This document shows, in pieces, positions 1-8,122 of a stretch of DNA of 23,318 nucleotides. The notes under the pieces are model-generated. The model worked only from the letters and a program-made list of their open reading frames with translations, did not search any database and was not told where the DNA came from. Each line of letters begins with the position of its first letter. The stretch's first letter is position 1. Made by a program: the position numbers and the translations under genes. Origin of the DNA: CAWVVV01 sp964629165 (GTDB lineage Bacteria; Verrucomicrobiota; Verrucomicrobiia; Opitutales; Oceanipulchritudinaceae); contig CAZVQJ010000022.1 of NCBI GenBank assembly GCA_964629165.1, forward strand, positions 1 through 23,318. The letters are read 5' to 3'.

Positions 1-1
1 G

Positions 2-106
2 AAACAGGCGGTGGGTGTGCACCTGGAAAAAGGTGCTGAGAAGGCCGTGATGGCTGCCGTGGCGTGGTGTCAGGGGAGCTTCCAGGGAGGATGCGACAAT
101 GCGTGA
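2..106 (+). CDS. C-terminal end of a truncated protein, possibly SatD-like
   Basis: A frame that is open from the left window edge ends in TGA at 104-106 and encodes about 34 residues, including VGVHLEKGAEKAV and a terminal GGCDNA. The piece resembles the recognition helix and following helix of a winged or SatD-type helix-turn-helix (pattern xxAVxxHLxKG). SatD genes are often found beside DUF3307 genes, and a DUF3307 gene lies immediately downstream. That context is the main reason for the suggestion. The fragment is too short to assign with confidence, and the reverse strand is also open here. Confidence 0.35.
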   Translation, partial: KQAVGVHLEKGAEKAVMAAVAWCQGSFQGGCDNA

Positions 107-160
107 AGACTGTTATGGAGCAAGACAACCTCTCAAAGCCCGTATCGACAACCTTCTTAT

Positions 161-181
161 ATTGTTTTATGGATAAACAAT
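161..181. promoter_or_regulatory. Perfect 7-bp inverted repeat, possible operator
   Basis: ATTGTTT (161-167) and AAACAAT (175-181) are perfect reverse complements around a 7-base centre, in a short AT-rich stretch unlike the GC-rich surroundings. The repeat ends 30 bases before the chosen ATG of the DUF3307 gene. A degenerate copy (TGTTATGGAGCAAGACAA) lies at 111-128. It could be an operator or a leader hairpin; no T-run follows that would make it a terminator. Confidence 0.35.
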
Positions 182-211
182 CTTTATGTGTTGTTTGACG
201 CGCCGGTACCC

Positions 212-973
212 ATGGAAATCTCGACCCAACTGTTTCTCTGCCTGCTGGCCGCTCATCTTGTGGCGGATTTTCTCCTCCAGAGCGATCAGGATATCGAGGG
301 CAAGCGCCGGCCCTTGCGCTTTGCCAAGCATATTGCCGTCGTTACGGGGACTGCCTTTCTATTTGTCGGGAATTGGACGGAATGGAGAATCCCGCTGATC
401 ATCGCGGGGACCCACGCTGCCATTGACCTGCTGAAATTGCGGGCGGAATCTCAGGGCTGGCGGGGACGTTGGCCCTATCTCATCGACCAGGCGGCACACC
501 TTGCGGTCCTCTTCGGGATCATCTACTTCCTGCCCATCCAGCCGCTCGAGGGCGTGGCGGGGGGAGAACGATTTGCTCCGGTCTATTTCAACTTCTGCCT
601 CATCCTGAGCGGACTCCTTGCCACGGTCTATTTCGGCGGCTACCTCATCGGCCACCTCGTGGAGCCCTATTACAGAGAAATCAGGCCAGCGAATGAGACC
701 TCGATCCTGCCCTCCGACCCGGTGGCCGAAGGTCTTGCGCGGGGTGGCCTCGTCATCGGGCAACTGGAGCGTGCTCTGATCTTCTTTTTTGTTCTCGTGG
801 GACAACCCGAGGCCGTCGCCTTCCTCGTTGCCGCCAAATCGGTCTTTCGCTTCGGAGAACTTTCGAAGAGTCGCAAGGAAGCCGAATACATCCTCATCGG
901 GACCCTCATGAGTTTTGCGTGGGGTCTTGTGCTCGCGTGGACGACAGGATGGTTTCTCCGCTATCTGAACTGA
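212..973 (+). CDS. DUF3307 family integral membrane protein
   Basis: This is a polytopic inner-membrane protein of about 253 residues with unknown biochemical function. The N-terminus has the DUF3307 hallmark of a hydrophobic helix with AAHLVADFLLQSD, followed by a helix with an embedded HAAIDLLK and a third containing DQAAHL. After a soluble loop, the C-terminal part has GQLERALIFFFVLVGQ, then AAKSVFRFGEL and EYILIGTLMSF, matching the second conserved block of the long DUF3307 form. I chose the ATG at 212 because family members begin only a few residues before the first helix. A GTG at 188 would add eight residues (M-LFDAPVP). Neither start has a strong ribosome-binding site. The gene converges on the aminotransferase gene, with only 7 bases between the stops. 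An inverted repeat precedes it. Family assignment is fairly secure; function is not. Confidence 0.85.
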   Translation: MEISTQLFLCLLAAHLVADFLLQSDQDIEGKRRPLRFAKHIAVVTGTAFLFVGNWTEWRIPLIIAGTHAAIDLLKLRAESQGWRGRWPYLIDQAAHLAVLFGIIYFLPIQPLEGVAGGERFAPVYFNFCLILSGLLATVYFGGYLIGHLVEPYYREIRPANETSILPSDPVAEGLARGGLVIGQLERALIFFFVLVGQPEAVAFLVAAKSVFRFGELSKSRKEAEYILIGTLMSFAWGLVLAWTTGWFLRYLN

Positions 974-980
974 CCTCGCC

Positions 981-2177
981 TCACCCCAAGGTCGCCTTCA
1001 GCGCCTCGATCAGGCGAGGCAGATTGGCGGGCGTGATACCGGCGACATTGATCCGGCCGCTCTCCACCATATAGACCCCGAATTCCTCGCGCAGACGGAC
1101 GACTTCCCGGCGGCTGATTCCGGTGAAGGAAAACATCCCGCGCTGGGACTCGAGAAAGCCGAAATCCCTCGGAATCCCGGCGTCGCGCAATCCCTGGACG
1201 AATTCGGCGCGCACGCCGTTGATGCGTTCGCGCATGGCAGTCACTTCGTCGATCCACTGCGCCTGCAGGGTGGAATCCTCCAGAATCGTGGAGACGATCG
1301 CGCCTCCATGGGCGGGCGGATTCGAATAGTTCACGCGTATCGCGACCTTCAGCTGACTGCTCACGCGCTGCGCCTCATCAGACGAGGTGCAGACGATATG
1401 GAGCGCGCCCACCCGGTCCTGGTAGAGCCCGAAATTCTTCGAGAATGACTGGGCCACAATCAGGTTCAGCCCGGCGTCAGCGAGCTGCCGTGGACCCGTC
1501 GCGTCAGCCTCAAGGCCATCGCCAAAACCCTGATAGGCAAAGTCGAGGAAGGGAAGCCAGCCCCGCTCCTTCGCGATCCGCGCAACTATGTGCCAATCCT
1601 CATCCGCAAGATCGGCTCCGGTGGGATTATGGCAGCAGGCATGGAGGAGAACGATGTCACCCGCCGGAATCGCCCGCAGGGCGGCAAAAAAACCGTCCCG
1701 GTCGATCCCGTTGCTCTCCGGATCAAAATATGGATACACGCGTTGCGGCAGGCCGGCCGCGGCGAAGACGCCTTTGTGGTTTGCCCAGGTGGGATCGGAA
1801 ATCCAGAGCGTTGCGTGCGGTGCCGCCTTGGCGAGGAAATCCCCCGCGACCCGAAGCCCGCCGGTGCCGCCGGGAGTCTGCGCCGTGACCACACAGTCAG
1901 CGAGGCCATCGGAGAGTGCCCCGAAGCACAATTTGCGAGTCGCCCGGGCAAAGACCGGGGACCCGGTGATCGGCAGGTAACTTTTGCTCACACCCGCGGC
2001 CGCCAGCTGGGATTCTGCCGTCCGGACGGACGGGAGAACCGGCGTCTCCCCTGCCGCATCGACGAAAACGCCGACGCCGAGGTTAATCTTGCCCTCGCGG
2101 GGATCGGCCTTGAAGGCATCCGTCAGGCCCAGAATGGGGTCGGCCGGTGCCAGCACTACAGAATCAAAAAGCGCCAT
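981..2177 (-). CDS. Aspartate/aromatic amino acid aminotransferase, class I PLP enzyme
   Basis: Predicted cytosolic transaminase of 398 residues, the usual length of the AspC/TyrB subgroup (Ialpha). It would exchange amino groups between aspartate or aromatic amino acids and 2-oxoglutarate. The PLP Schiff-base lysine is K247 in SFSKNFGLYQDRVGAL, almost exactly at the position found in E. coli AspC. The HNPTG motif (CCHNPTGAD) and the C-terminal GRINVAG, whose arginine binds the substrate alpha-carboxylate, are both intact. The frame extends upstream to 2291, but the ATG at 2177 gives the canonical beginning (MALFDSVVLAPADPILGL) and has AAAGGAAAA just upstream as ribosome-binding site. A good promoter lies about 30-60 bases upstream. 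AspC and TyrB specificities cannot be separated from the sequence alone. Confidence 0.93.
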   Translation of the reverse strand: MALFDSVVLAPADPILGLTDAFKADPREGKINLGVGVFVDAAGETPVLPSVRTAESQLAAAGVSKSYLPITGSPVFARATRKLCFGALSDGLADCVVTAQTPGGTGGLRVAGDFLAKAAPHATLWISDPTWANHKGVFAAAGLPQRVYPYFDPESNGIDRDGFFAALRAIPAGDIVLLHACCHNPTGADLADEDWHIVARIAKERGWLPFLDFAYQGFGDGLEADATGPRQLADAGLNLIVAQSFSKNFGLYQDRVGALHIVCTSSDEAQRVSSQLKVAIRVNYSNPPAHGGAIVSTILEDSTLQAQWIDEVTAMRERINGVRAEFVQGLRDAGIPRDFGFLESQRGMFSFTGISRREVVRLREEFGVYMVESGRINVAGITPANLPRLIEALKATLG

Positions 2178-2208
2178 GGTTTTCCTTTGTCGGAATCGCG
2201 AGTGGGCA

Positions 2209-2236
2209 AAAGTAGGCTCGCCGACACCTCTGTCAA
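2209..2236 (-). promoter_or_regulatory. Sigma-70-like promoter of the aminotransferase gene
   Basis: On the minus strand a perfect TTGACA (2236-2231) is followed after 16 bases by TACTTT (2214-2209), which keeps the most conserved T, A and last T of the -10 box. Transcription would start near 2202, giving a leader of about 25 bases with the AAGGA ribosome-binding site. The position is right for the divergent intergenic region. The weak -10 match lowers certainty. Confidence 0.5.
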
Positions 2237-2295
2237 CCGTGCGCGCAGCGGGCGATGAGGGGTCTCCCGAGGGGAGGGGAAAGGGGAACAAATCG

Positions 2296-2330
2296 GCACG
2301 CTTTTCCTTGGCGTGCGGGCCGGAAAGCCC
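2296..2330. other. Two tandem small hairpins in the lemA leader
   Basis: GCACGC (2296-2301) pairs with GCGTGC (2311-2316) around a pyrimidine-rich loop, and directly after it GGGC (2317-2320) can pair with GCCC (2327-2330). They end 12 bases before the chosen lemA start. They could shape the 5' leader of the lemA transcript; they are short and could be chance in GC-rich DNA. Confidence 0.25.
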
Positions 2331-2342
2331 CAGAGTAAAGAC

Positions 2343-2942
2343 ATGTCAGCTCTGATCACTATCGGTGTTATCTTGTTCATCGGCGTTGTTTTCGGCTTCT
2401 GGGCGATGAGCACCTACAACGGGCTCGTCAAGTTGCGCAACCGGTTCAAGAACGCTTTCGCGCAGATTGATGTTCAGCTGAAGCGCCGGTATGACCTCAT
2501 TCCCAATCTTGTGGAAACGGCCAAGAGCTACATGAAGCACGAGCGGGAGACTCTCGAAGCGGTCATCGCCGCGCGAAACACCGCCGCGAGTGCCGGACAG
2601 CGCGCCGCCGCCCAACCGGAGAATTCCGCCGCCGTCAAGGGATTGGTCGGGGCTGAAGCCGCCCTCACGGGAGCGATGGGGCGCTTTTTCGCTCTCGCGG
2701 AAGCTTATCCCGATCTGAAGGCAAACCAGAACATGATGCAGCTGACCGAGGAGCTGACTTCGACGGAGAACAAGGTCGCCTTTTCCCGGCAGGCTTTCAA
2801 TGACGCGGTGACCCACTACAACACAAAGCGGGAAGTCTTTCCCAGCAATCTCGTGGCGGGCATGTTCGATTTCCAGGAAGCCGCCCTCTTCGAGATCGAG
2901 GCACCGGCCGAGCGCGAGGCTCCGAAGGTTTCCTTCTCCTGA
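2343..2942 (+). CDS. lemA: LemA family protein
   Basis: Membrane-anchored helical protein of 199 residues. An N-terminal transmembrane helix (about residues 3-20) is followed by the LemA signature: YNGLVKLRNRFKNAFAQIDV, then LKRRYDLIPNLVET and the coiled HERETLEAVIAARN. Later come the helix ending SRQAFNDAVTHYN and FPSNLVAGMFDF, all standard for the family. LemA proteins have an N-out topology with a soluble four-helix domain, and their molecular role is poorly defined. In many bacteria lemA sits beside an HtpX-type M48 peptidase, exactly as here, with the peptidase starting 21 bases downstream. The frame could begin at a GTG at 2313, but the ATG at 2343 gives the normal family N-terminus directly before the membrane helix. 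Confident family call. Confidence 0.93.
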   Translation: MSALITIGVILFIGVVFGFWAMSTYNGLVKLRNRFKNAFAQIDVQLKRRYDLIPNLVETAKSYMKHERETLEAVIAARNTAASAGQRAAAQPENSAAVKGLVGAEAALTGAMGRFFALAEAYPDLKANQNMMQLTEELTSTENKVAFSRQAFNDAVTHYNTKREVFPSNLVAGMFDFQEAALFEIEAPAEREAPKVSFS

Positions 2943-2962
2943 CCGGGCACCTGCGGACCGGA

Positions 2963-4939
2963 ATGGACTTTTTTACCGCGCAGGATCGCGCCCGCCGCCA
3001 GACGCAATGGCTGGTTATCGGGTTCGCCGGAGCACTTATCGCCCTCACGGTCGCCTTTTACTGGCTAGTCTGGCTGATTGAGACATTGACGCCGTCGCAG
3101 GCTGCGGCAGGAGGATATGCGGTGGCTCCGGCGTTCTGGGATGCGAAGCGCCTACTCTGGGTGGCGGTGGGCGTCGTCGGTATTGTCGGAGGGGCGTCGT
3201 TCGTCAAGGTGGGGCAGTATCGGGCGGGCGGAGGTGCGGTTGCCAGTAGCCTCGGAGGCCGGAAGGTGGATGCCACGACACGCTCACCGAACGAACGGAG
3301 GTTGATGAACGTGGTGGAGGAAATGAGTATCGCTTCGGGCGTTCCCGTGCCCGAAGTCTACGTCCTCGATGACGAGCCCGGGATCAACGCGTTTGCCGCC
3401 GGTTACGGGCCCGATGAAGCGGCGATCGCAGTCTCGCGAGGCTGCCTTGACCTGCTATCCCGCGATGAACTGCAGGGAGTCGTCGCTCATGAGTTCAGCC
3501 ATATTCTCAATGGCGACATGCGCCTGAACCTGCGGCTCGCGGGCATCCTTTTCGGGCTCTTTGTGCTCGTCATCATCGGCCGTGGTTTCCTCCACTCGAT
3601 GCGGTTTGCAAGGGTCGGAGGGTCAAATCGAAAAGGTGGGGGCGGGGCCGTCGTGGCGATCCTCCTGATTGGCCTCGCGGTGTTTTTGCTCGGAATGCTC
3701 GGGCAGTTCTTCGGTCGGCTTATTCAAGCTGCGATCTCTCGCCAGCGGGAGTTTCTTGCCGATGCATCCGCGGTGCAATTCACGCGTCAACCGGCGGGGA
3801 TCCGGGATGCCTTGCGGCGGATCGGCGGCAGCGAAGTAGGCAGCCGTGTGCAGCATCAGCAGGCGGAAGGGTTGGCCCACTGCTTTTTCTCGACTGCTCT
3901 CCAGAGTTCGTTCGGAGGTCTTTTCAGGACGCATCCGCCCTTGGAGCAGCGTATCCGCCAGCTTGATCCGCGCTGGGACGGAAGCTTCCTTCATCAGGCC
4001 GCGCCCCCCGCCGATGAACCCTCTCCACGGGCACGCACCTCGCCTCCCGTGGTGCCGGTAGCGGCCGCCGTCGTTTCGGCAATGGCGGCCGCTCCTGTCA
4101 GGTTGCAGGGCGACGCCGCCCAGATGGAGGAGGTGCGTCGGCTGCGAGCCCGCGTGGCGGCCATCGATTCCCGTGGCATCGACGATCCGATCGTGGCGGA
4201 AGCCATCGTGATCGGACTTTTTGTCGAACCGGGAACGTCCGTCGATCTGCCATGGAATGCGGTCGAACAAGCGCTCAGCCACCCGGTCCGGAAACGTGTC
4301 GAGGAATGGCGCCAATCGCTCCTCGACGAGCTTCCGCGCGCCCACCGCCTGCCGCTCTTCGAACTGGCGCTTCCGGCCCTTCGGGAAATGGACCGCGCGG
4401 CCATTCTCGGGCTTTTCGAGGCCACCGCTCAACTGGTCCACGCCGATCAGGTGGTCAGCCTGTATGAGTTCATTCTCGAGCTTCTTCTGAGACACCGCCT
4501 GGAATCAACCGACGAACGCCTCGCCGACCGAAGGGCGTATTACAAGCACCCCCGGGCCCTCGCGGAGCCGCTGAGCCGTGTCCTTTCGCTTCTCGCCATG
4601 GCGGCCACGCATGAGGATCCTGGGCAGGCCCGGACCTTGGTCGAGGGGACTGTGGCGGGGTACGAAGGATGGGCGACGGTGTCCTTTCGGGTGATCGACC
4701 GGAAGGATCCTGAGGCCGCTTCCAGTGACTTTCGGCATCTTCGCCATATGGCACCGAAATTACAGCGGCAGTTCCTCGAGATTTGTCGTGCGATCGTTCT
4801 TGCAGATGAGATCGTGACAGTTGCGGAAGCCGAGCTTTACCGGCTCGTGGGACTCCTGATCGCGGTCCCGATGCCCGCCCTGGCGGCTCCGGATGAACAC
4901 GGAGGCGGCGCACGCAGTGCGACCCGCGCTGACGGCTGA
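2963..4939 (+). CDS. M48 (HtpX-like) membrane metallopeptidase with long C-terminal extension
   Basis: A 658-residue zinc peptidase. Two transmembrane helices (about 16-42 and 64-80) precede the catalytic domain. HEFSH at 176-180 gives the two zinc histidines and catalytic Glu, followed by NGDMRLN. Another hydrophobic pair follows (about 195-210 and 228-252), and E263 in REFLADA is the third zinc ligand. This is the HtpX/Ste24 architecture, with the active site facing the cytosol. HtpX itself is about 290 residues; here a Pro/Ala-rich linker (about 345-380) leads to some 270 further residues. That part has helical repeats such as VRRLRARVAAIDS and HADQVVSLYEFILELLLR, resembling the TerB-like tail seen in other long M48 proteins. 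Likely role: turnover of membrane proteins with its operon partner LemA. The tail assignment is inference. Confidence 0.9.
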   Translation: MDFFTAQDRARRQTQWLVIGFAGALIALTVAFYWLVWLIETLTPSQAAAGGYAVAPAFWDAKRLLWVAVGVVGIVGGASFVKVGQYRAGGGAVASSLGGRKVDATTRSPNERRLMNVVEEMSIASGVPVPEVYVLDDEPGINAFAAGYGPDEAAIAVSRGCLDLLSRDELQGVVAHEFSHILNGDMRLNLRLAGILFGLFVLVIIGRGFLHSMRFARVGGSNRKGGGGAVVAILLIGLAVFLLGMLGQFFGRLIQAAISRQREFLADASAVQFTRQPAGIRDALRRIGGSEVGSRVQHQQAEGLAHCFFSTALQSSFGGLFRTHPPLEQRIRQLDPRWDGSFLHQAAPPADEPSPRARTSPPVVPVAAAVVSAMAAAPVRLQGDAAQMEEVRRLRARVAAIDSRGIDDPIVAEAIVIGLFVEPGTSVDLPWNAVEQALSHPVRKRVEEWRQSLLDELPRAHRLPLFELALPALREMDRAAILGLFEATAQLVHADQVVSLYEFILELLLRHRLESTDERLADRRAYYKHPRALAEPLSRVLSLLAMAATHEDPGQARTLVEGTVAGYEGWATVSFRVIDRKDPEAASSDFRHLRHMAPKLQRQFLEICRAIVLADEIVTVAEAELYRLVGLLIAVPMPALAAPDEHGGGARSATRADG

Positions 4940-5027
4940 ACCGAAGGGGTGGAGGGCAGACGGCCGCGGTACGCCCTCAATTTCCATTCGCTTTGGCCGA
5001 AGTATCCCTGCACGTTTACCCACTTTG

Positions 5028-5462
5028 ATGAATGGGAAAGATTTCAATGAAGTCGTGAATCTGATCGCGAAGAAAGACAGGCGTTATGACAAGAGCGCCT
5101 ATTTTTTTGTTCGTGAGGCATTGGATTACACCACGAGAAAGCTGCCGAAAAAATCGGACAACGGTCGCCACGGGACGCGTCATGTCAGTGGCCAGGTCCT
5201 CTGCGAGGGCATTCGTGACTTCGCGCTCGAACGCTATGGCCCGATGACAGCCACGCTTTTTCGGCAGTGGGGGATCGAGCAGACGGCGGATTTCGGCGAG
5301 ATCGTCTATAATCTTGTGGACCTCGAAGTGTTCGGCACACGTGAGGAAGACCGCAAAGAGGATTTCGTCGATGTCTTCGATTTGCACGAGACTTTCGAAA
5401 AGCCGTTCCTCCCTTCCCGGAAAACCATGGAATCCTCTTCGGGGGATCGCCGTTGCGGATGA
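5028..5462 (+). CDS. Minf_1886 family protein (Planctomycete/Verrucomicrobium-restricted)
   Basis: A 144-residue soluble protein without signal peptide. It matches the conserved hypothetical family known as Minf_1886 (TIGR04138), described as confined to Planctomycetes and Verrucomicrobia. The matching features are an N-terminal ..IAKKDRRYDKSAYFFVREAL, then RHVSGQVLCEGIRDFALERY, and the acidic region around TADFGEIVYNLVDLEVF. The function is unknown. The frame is open back to 4893, inside the M48 gene, but the ATG at 5028 gives the family-typical N-terminus. Its TGA overlaps the ATG of the downstream M16 peptidase (ATGA, 5459-5462), so translation of the two is probably coupled, hinting at a shared process. 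Recognition is from memory of the family pattern, not a search. Confidence 0.82.
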   Translation: MNGKDFNEVVNLIAKKDRRYDKSAYFFVREALDYTTRKLPKKSDNGRHGTRHVSGQVLCEGIRDFALERYGPMTATLFRQWGIEQTADFGEIVYNLVDLEVFGTREEDRKEDFVDVFDLHETFEKPFLPSRKTMESSSGDRRCG

Positions 5463-8041
5463 ACGAGCGCAATCACCTTCGTGCTGATGCCGCGCAGTTG
5501 CGCAAGACGCTGTTTTCGGATCCGGCGCATCGATCGGTTCTGCACAACGGGTTGACCGTCCTCCATCGTGAGGACCACGCGGCGGATCTCGTTTCGATTC
5601 AACTCTGGATCAAGACCGGGAGCATGCACGAAGGCGCCCATCTCGGGGCCGGACTCTCGCACTATCTCGAGCATATGGTCTTCAAAGGTACCGGGCGCCG
5701 GGAAGACGGTCAGATCGCGCGAGAGGTACAGGAATGCGGCGGTACGATCAACGCCTACACCTCGTTCGACCGCACGGTCTATTACGTCGATTTGCCGGCG
5801 GAACACGCCACCTTTGGTCTCGATCTTCTTGCCGACATGGTCTTTTCGCCGCGTCTCGACGCGGGGGATGCGGAGCGCGAGCGGGGTGTCATCCTGCGGG
5901 AGATCGACATGGGACTCGACGATCCGGATTACAAACTTTCGCGAGCCCTCTTCGAAACCGCTTTCCGGTCTCACCCATACCGCCTTCCGGTGATCGGGCG
6001 CCGGGATATCTTCGGGGAACTCGGTCTGGAGGATCTCCGGGCCTACCATCGGCAACGCTATGTCCCGGAAAATGCGGTCCTCGTGGTGGTGGGTGCGATC
6101 GAGGAGGGGTCGCTGCGGGCAGGGCTCGAAGATTTTTTCGAGAAGCTTCCGGACCGATCACTGGCACCGGTCCTCGTCCCCGCCGAAGTCGAACAGCTTG
6201 CCCGTCGGGAGCAACGCCTGGCGGCAGATGTCACCGTTTGTCGCGGCACGCTTGCGTTCCGGATCCCGGGCCTCGCGCACGCTGATGCTCCCGCGCTTGA
6301 CCTCCTTGCCGCGGGTCTCGGCCACGGGCAGAGCTCCCATTTGTGGCAACGCCTGCGGGAAGAGCGCGAGATCCTGCACGATGTCTCCGTGCATGCCTGG
6401 AACCCGGGCGAACGGGGTCTGTTCTGGATTTCCTACCTGTGCGATCCGGGGAAACGTGCATTGGTCGAGGCTTCCATTCTCGCAGAGCTCGCCGTTGTGC
6501 AGGAGAAGGGTTTGCCCGAGGCGGCCCTTGAACGTGCCCGCCGCAGCGCCCTTGTGGGCGAAATTAACAGTCGCAAGACAACCGGTGGACAGGCTGCTCG
6601 CCTGGGCGTGGCGGAAGTCGTCGTCGGAGATCTCGGTTACCCGCAGGCCTATCATGAACGACTCGCCGAAGCGGCCCTCAAGGACGTGCAGGCAGCGGCT
6701 CGGCGATACCTGCGGGAGGTCAATCTCACTGCCGTGTCGCTCAATCAGGCGGACGTCGAACAGCGCGCCCGCCCGGCTGGCCATCGATTGGTGCGCCCTC
6801 GCCCCTTTGAAGTGATCGAGATGGCCAACGGGAGCAAGCTGGTCTGGCAGCAGGACCGGCGCCTGCCGAAGGTCCACTTGCGTCTCGGTATGCTCGGAGG
6901 CGCGCATTACGAAGTTCCCGAAGAACGTGGCATCACAGCCCTCCTCGCCACAATGTTGACGCGGGATACGCGGTGGCGGAGATCTTCCGAGGTGGCGGAG
7001 CTGGTGGAAAACGCGGGCGGTGTTTTCGAAGAATATTGTGGCAACAATTCATTTGGGCTGGCGGTCGAAGTGCTGGGAAACGATCTGCCTCTCGGCCGCT
7101 CGGTCCTCCAGGACGCTGTGCTCGGCCCCCGTTTTCAGCCAGAGGTGCTCGCCCGCGAAAAAGCCGGCCAAATCGCGAGTTTGAAGGAACGCTGGGACGA
7201 TGTCGTGGATCGTGGCCATCTTCTCCTCCGTCGCCACTTTTTCGGAGACCATCCGCTCGCAATCGATCCAGACGGCGAAGTGGAAACGGTCGAGGCGGTG
7301 ACCGCGGAAGCCTTGCACGCTTGTTTTCAGCGCCTGGTCGTGAGCAGGAATGCGGTCCTCACGGTGGTCGGCGACATCGATCCGGGGCGTGATCTTCCCA
7401 TCTTGGAAGCGTTTCTGCAGGATCTGCCGGAGTGGGCTTTCGAACGGCGAGAGGTGCCCTTTGTGCCCGGGCAGGCGCGACGCCGCTGCGAAGAGTTTGC
7501 TCCCCGGGAGCAGGCCGTCGTTTTCCTCGCATTTCCCGATGTTGGCGTGCAGAGTGAAGACGAGCTTTGCAGCCAGCTCCTGCATGCTGCCTGTTCGGAT
7601 ATGGCGAGCCAATTGTTCCTGAAGGTGCGGGAAGAGCGGAATCTGGCCTATTTTGTCTCCTCCCATCGCCTCCTGAGCCTCTCGACCGGTCAGTTCGGCT
7701 TTTATGCAGGCACGCATCCAGACCATGCACAGGAAGTCCTCGAAGCCTTCCAGGACGAAGCCGAGCGACTTCGAACGGAGGGGCTCGGACGGGCCGAATT
7801 TGAACGCGCCCGGACCCGGCTCAAGGGGAGAAACCGGATGAGCCTGCAGTCCCCCGGGGCACGCGCCGCCCGGGCGGGCATGAACGTCCTGTATGGTCGC
7901 CCGGTGAACGACTGGGAGACCTACGATGAGAGGCTCGACGCGCTCGATCCGGTTACGGTGCGAGACTTTGCGGCGGAACATTTTCGACCGGAACACGCTG
8001 TTTCCCTGATCGTGGGTCCGAACGCAAACGTCATTCCCTGA
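5459..8041 (+). CDS. M16 family zinc peptidase, two-lobed (insulinase/pitrilysin type)
   Basis: A single chain of 860 residues made of two M16 halves of about 430 residues each. The N-terminal half is the catalytic one: the inverted zinc motif HxxEH is HYLEH at 68-72, and the third ligand E148 lies exactly 76 residues after the motif's Glu-His pair in ERGVILREID. The second half (from about 440) has the fold signatures of the non-catalytic lobe, including REERNLAYFVSSHR and QFGFYAGTHP, but no HxxEH. No signal peptide is visible, so a cytosolic location is likeliest, although many M16 proteins act in the periplasm. A TTG at 5453 is also in frame; the ATG at 5459 overlaps the upstream stop and is preferred. 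Probable role: degradation of peptides or small unfolded proteins, perhaps products of the M48 enzyme encoded just upstream. Confidence 0.92.
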   Translation: MNERNHLRADAAQLRKTLFSDPAHRSVLHNGLTVLHREDHAADLVSIQLWIKTGSMHEGAHLGAGLSHYLEHMVFKGTGRREDGQIAREVQECGGTINAYTSFDRTVYYVDLPAEHATFGLDLLADMVFSPRLDAGDAERERGVILREIDMGLDDPDYKLSRALFETAFRSHPYRLPVIGRRDIFGELGLEDLRAYHRQRYVPENAVLVVVGAIEEGSLRAGLEDFFEKLPDRSLAPVLVPAEVEQLARREQRLAADVTVCRGTLAFRIPGLAHADAPALDLLAAGLGHGQSSHLWQRLREEREILHDVSVHAWNPGERGLFWISYLCDPGKRALVEASILAELAVVQEKGLPEAALERARRSALVGEINSRKTTGGQAARLGVAEVVVGDLGYPQAYHERLAEAALKDVQAAARRYLREVNLTAVSLNQADVEQRARPAGHRLVRPRPFEVIEMANGSKLVWQQDRRLPKVHLRLGMLGGAHYEVPEERGITALLATMLTRDTRWRRSSEVAELVENAGGVFEEYCGNNSFGLAVEVLGNDLPLGRSVLQDAVLGPRFQPEVLAREKAGQIASLKERWDDVVDRGHLLLRRHFFGDHPLAIDPDGEVETVEAVTAEALHACFQRLVVSRNAVLTVVGDIDPGRDLPILEAFLQDLPEWAFERREVPFVPGQARRRCEEFAPREQAVVFLAFPDVGVQSEDELCSQLLHAACSDMASQLFLKVREERNLAYFVSSHRLLSLSTGQFGFYAGTHPDHAQEVLEAFQDEAERLRTEGLGRAEFERARTRLKGRNRMSLQSPGARAARAGMNVLYGRPVNDWETYDERLDALDPVTVRDFAAEHFRPEHAVSLIVGPNANVIP

Positions 8042-8107
8042 AGATCCTGGGGCCCCTTGGGAATGGACGCGTGGAGAAAGATTTGCCTAAGAAACGACGT
8101 TATGCAT

Positions 8108-8122
8108 AGCATGGGGTATGCT
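8108..8122. promoter_or_regulatory. Hairpin overlapping a start codon
   Basis: AGCAT (8108-8112) and ATGCT (8118-8122) are perfect complements around the loop GGGGT. The hairpin would place the only G-rich ribosome-binding candidate in the loop and the first ATG of the PilX-like gene in the stem, which could damp initiation there and favour the ATG at 8124. It is a short stem, so this is only suggestive. Confidence 0.25.
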
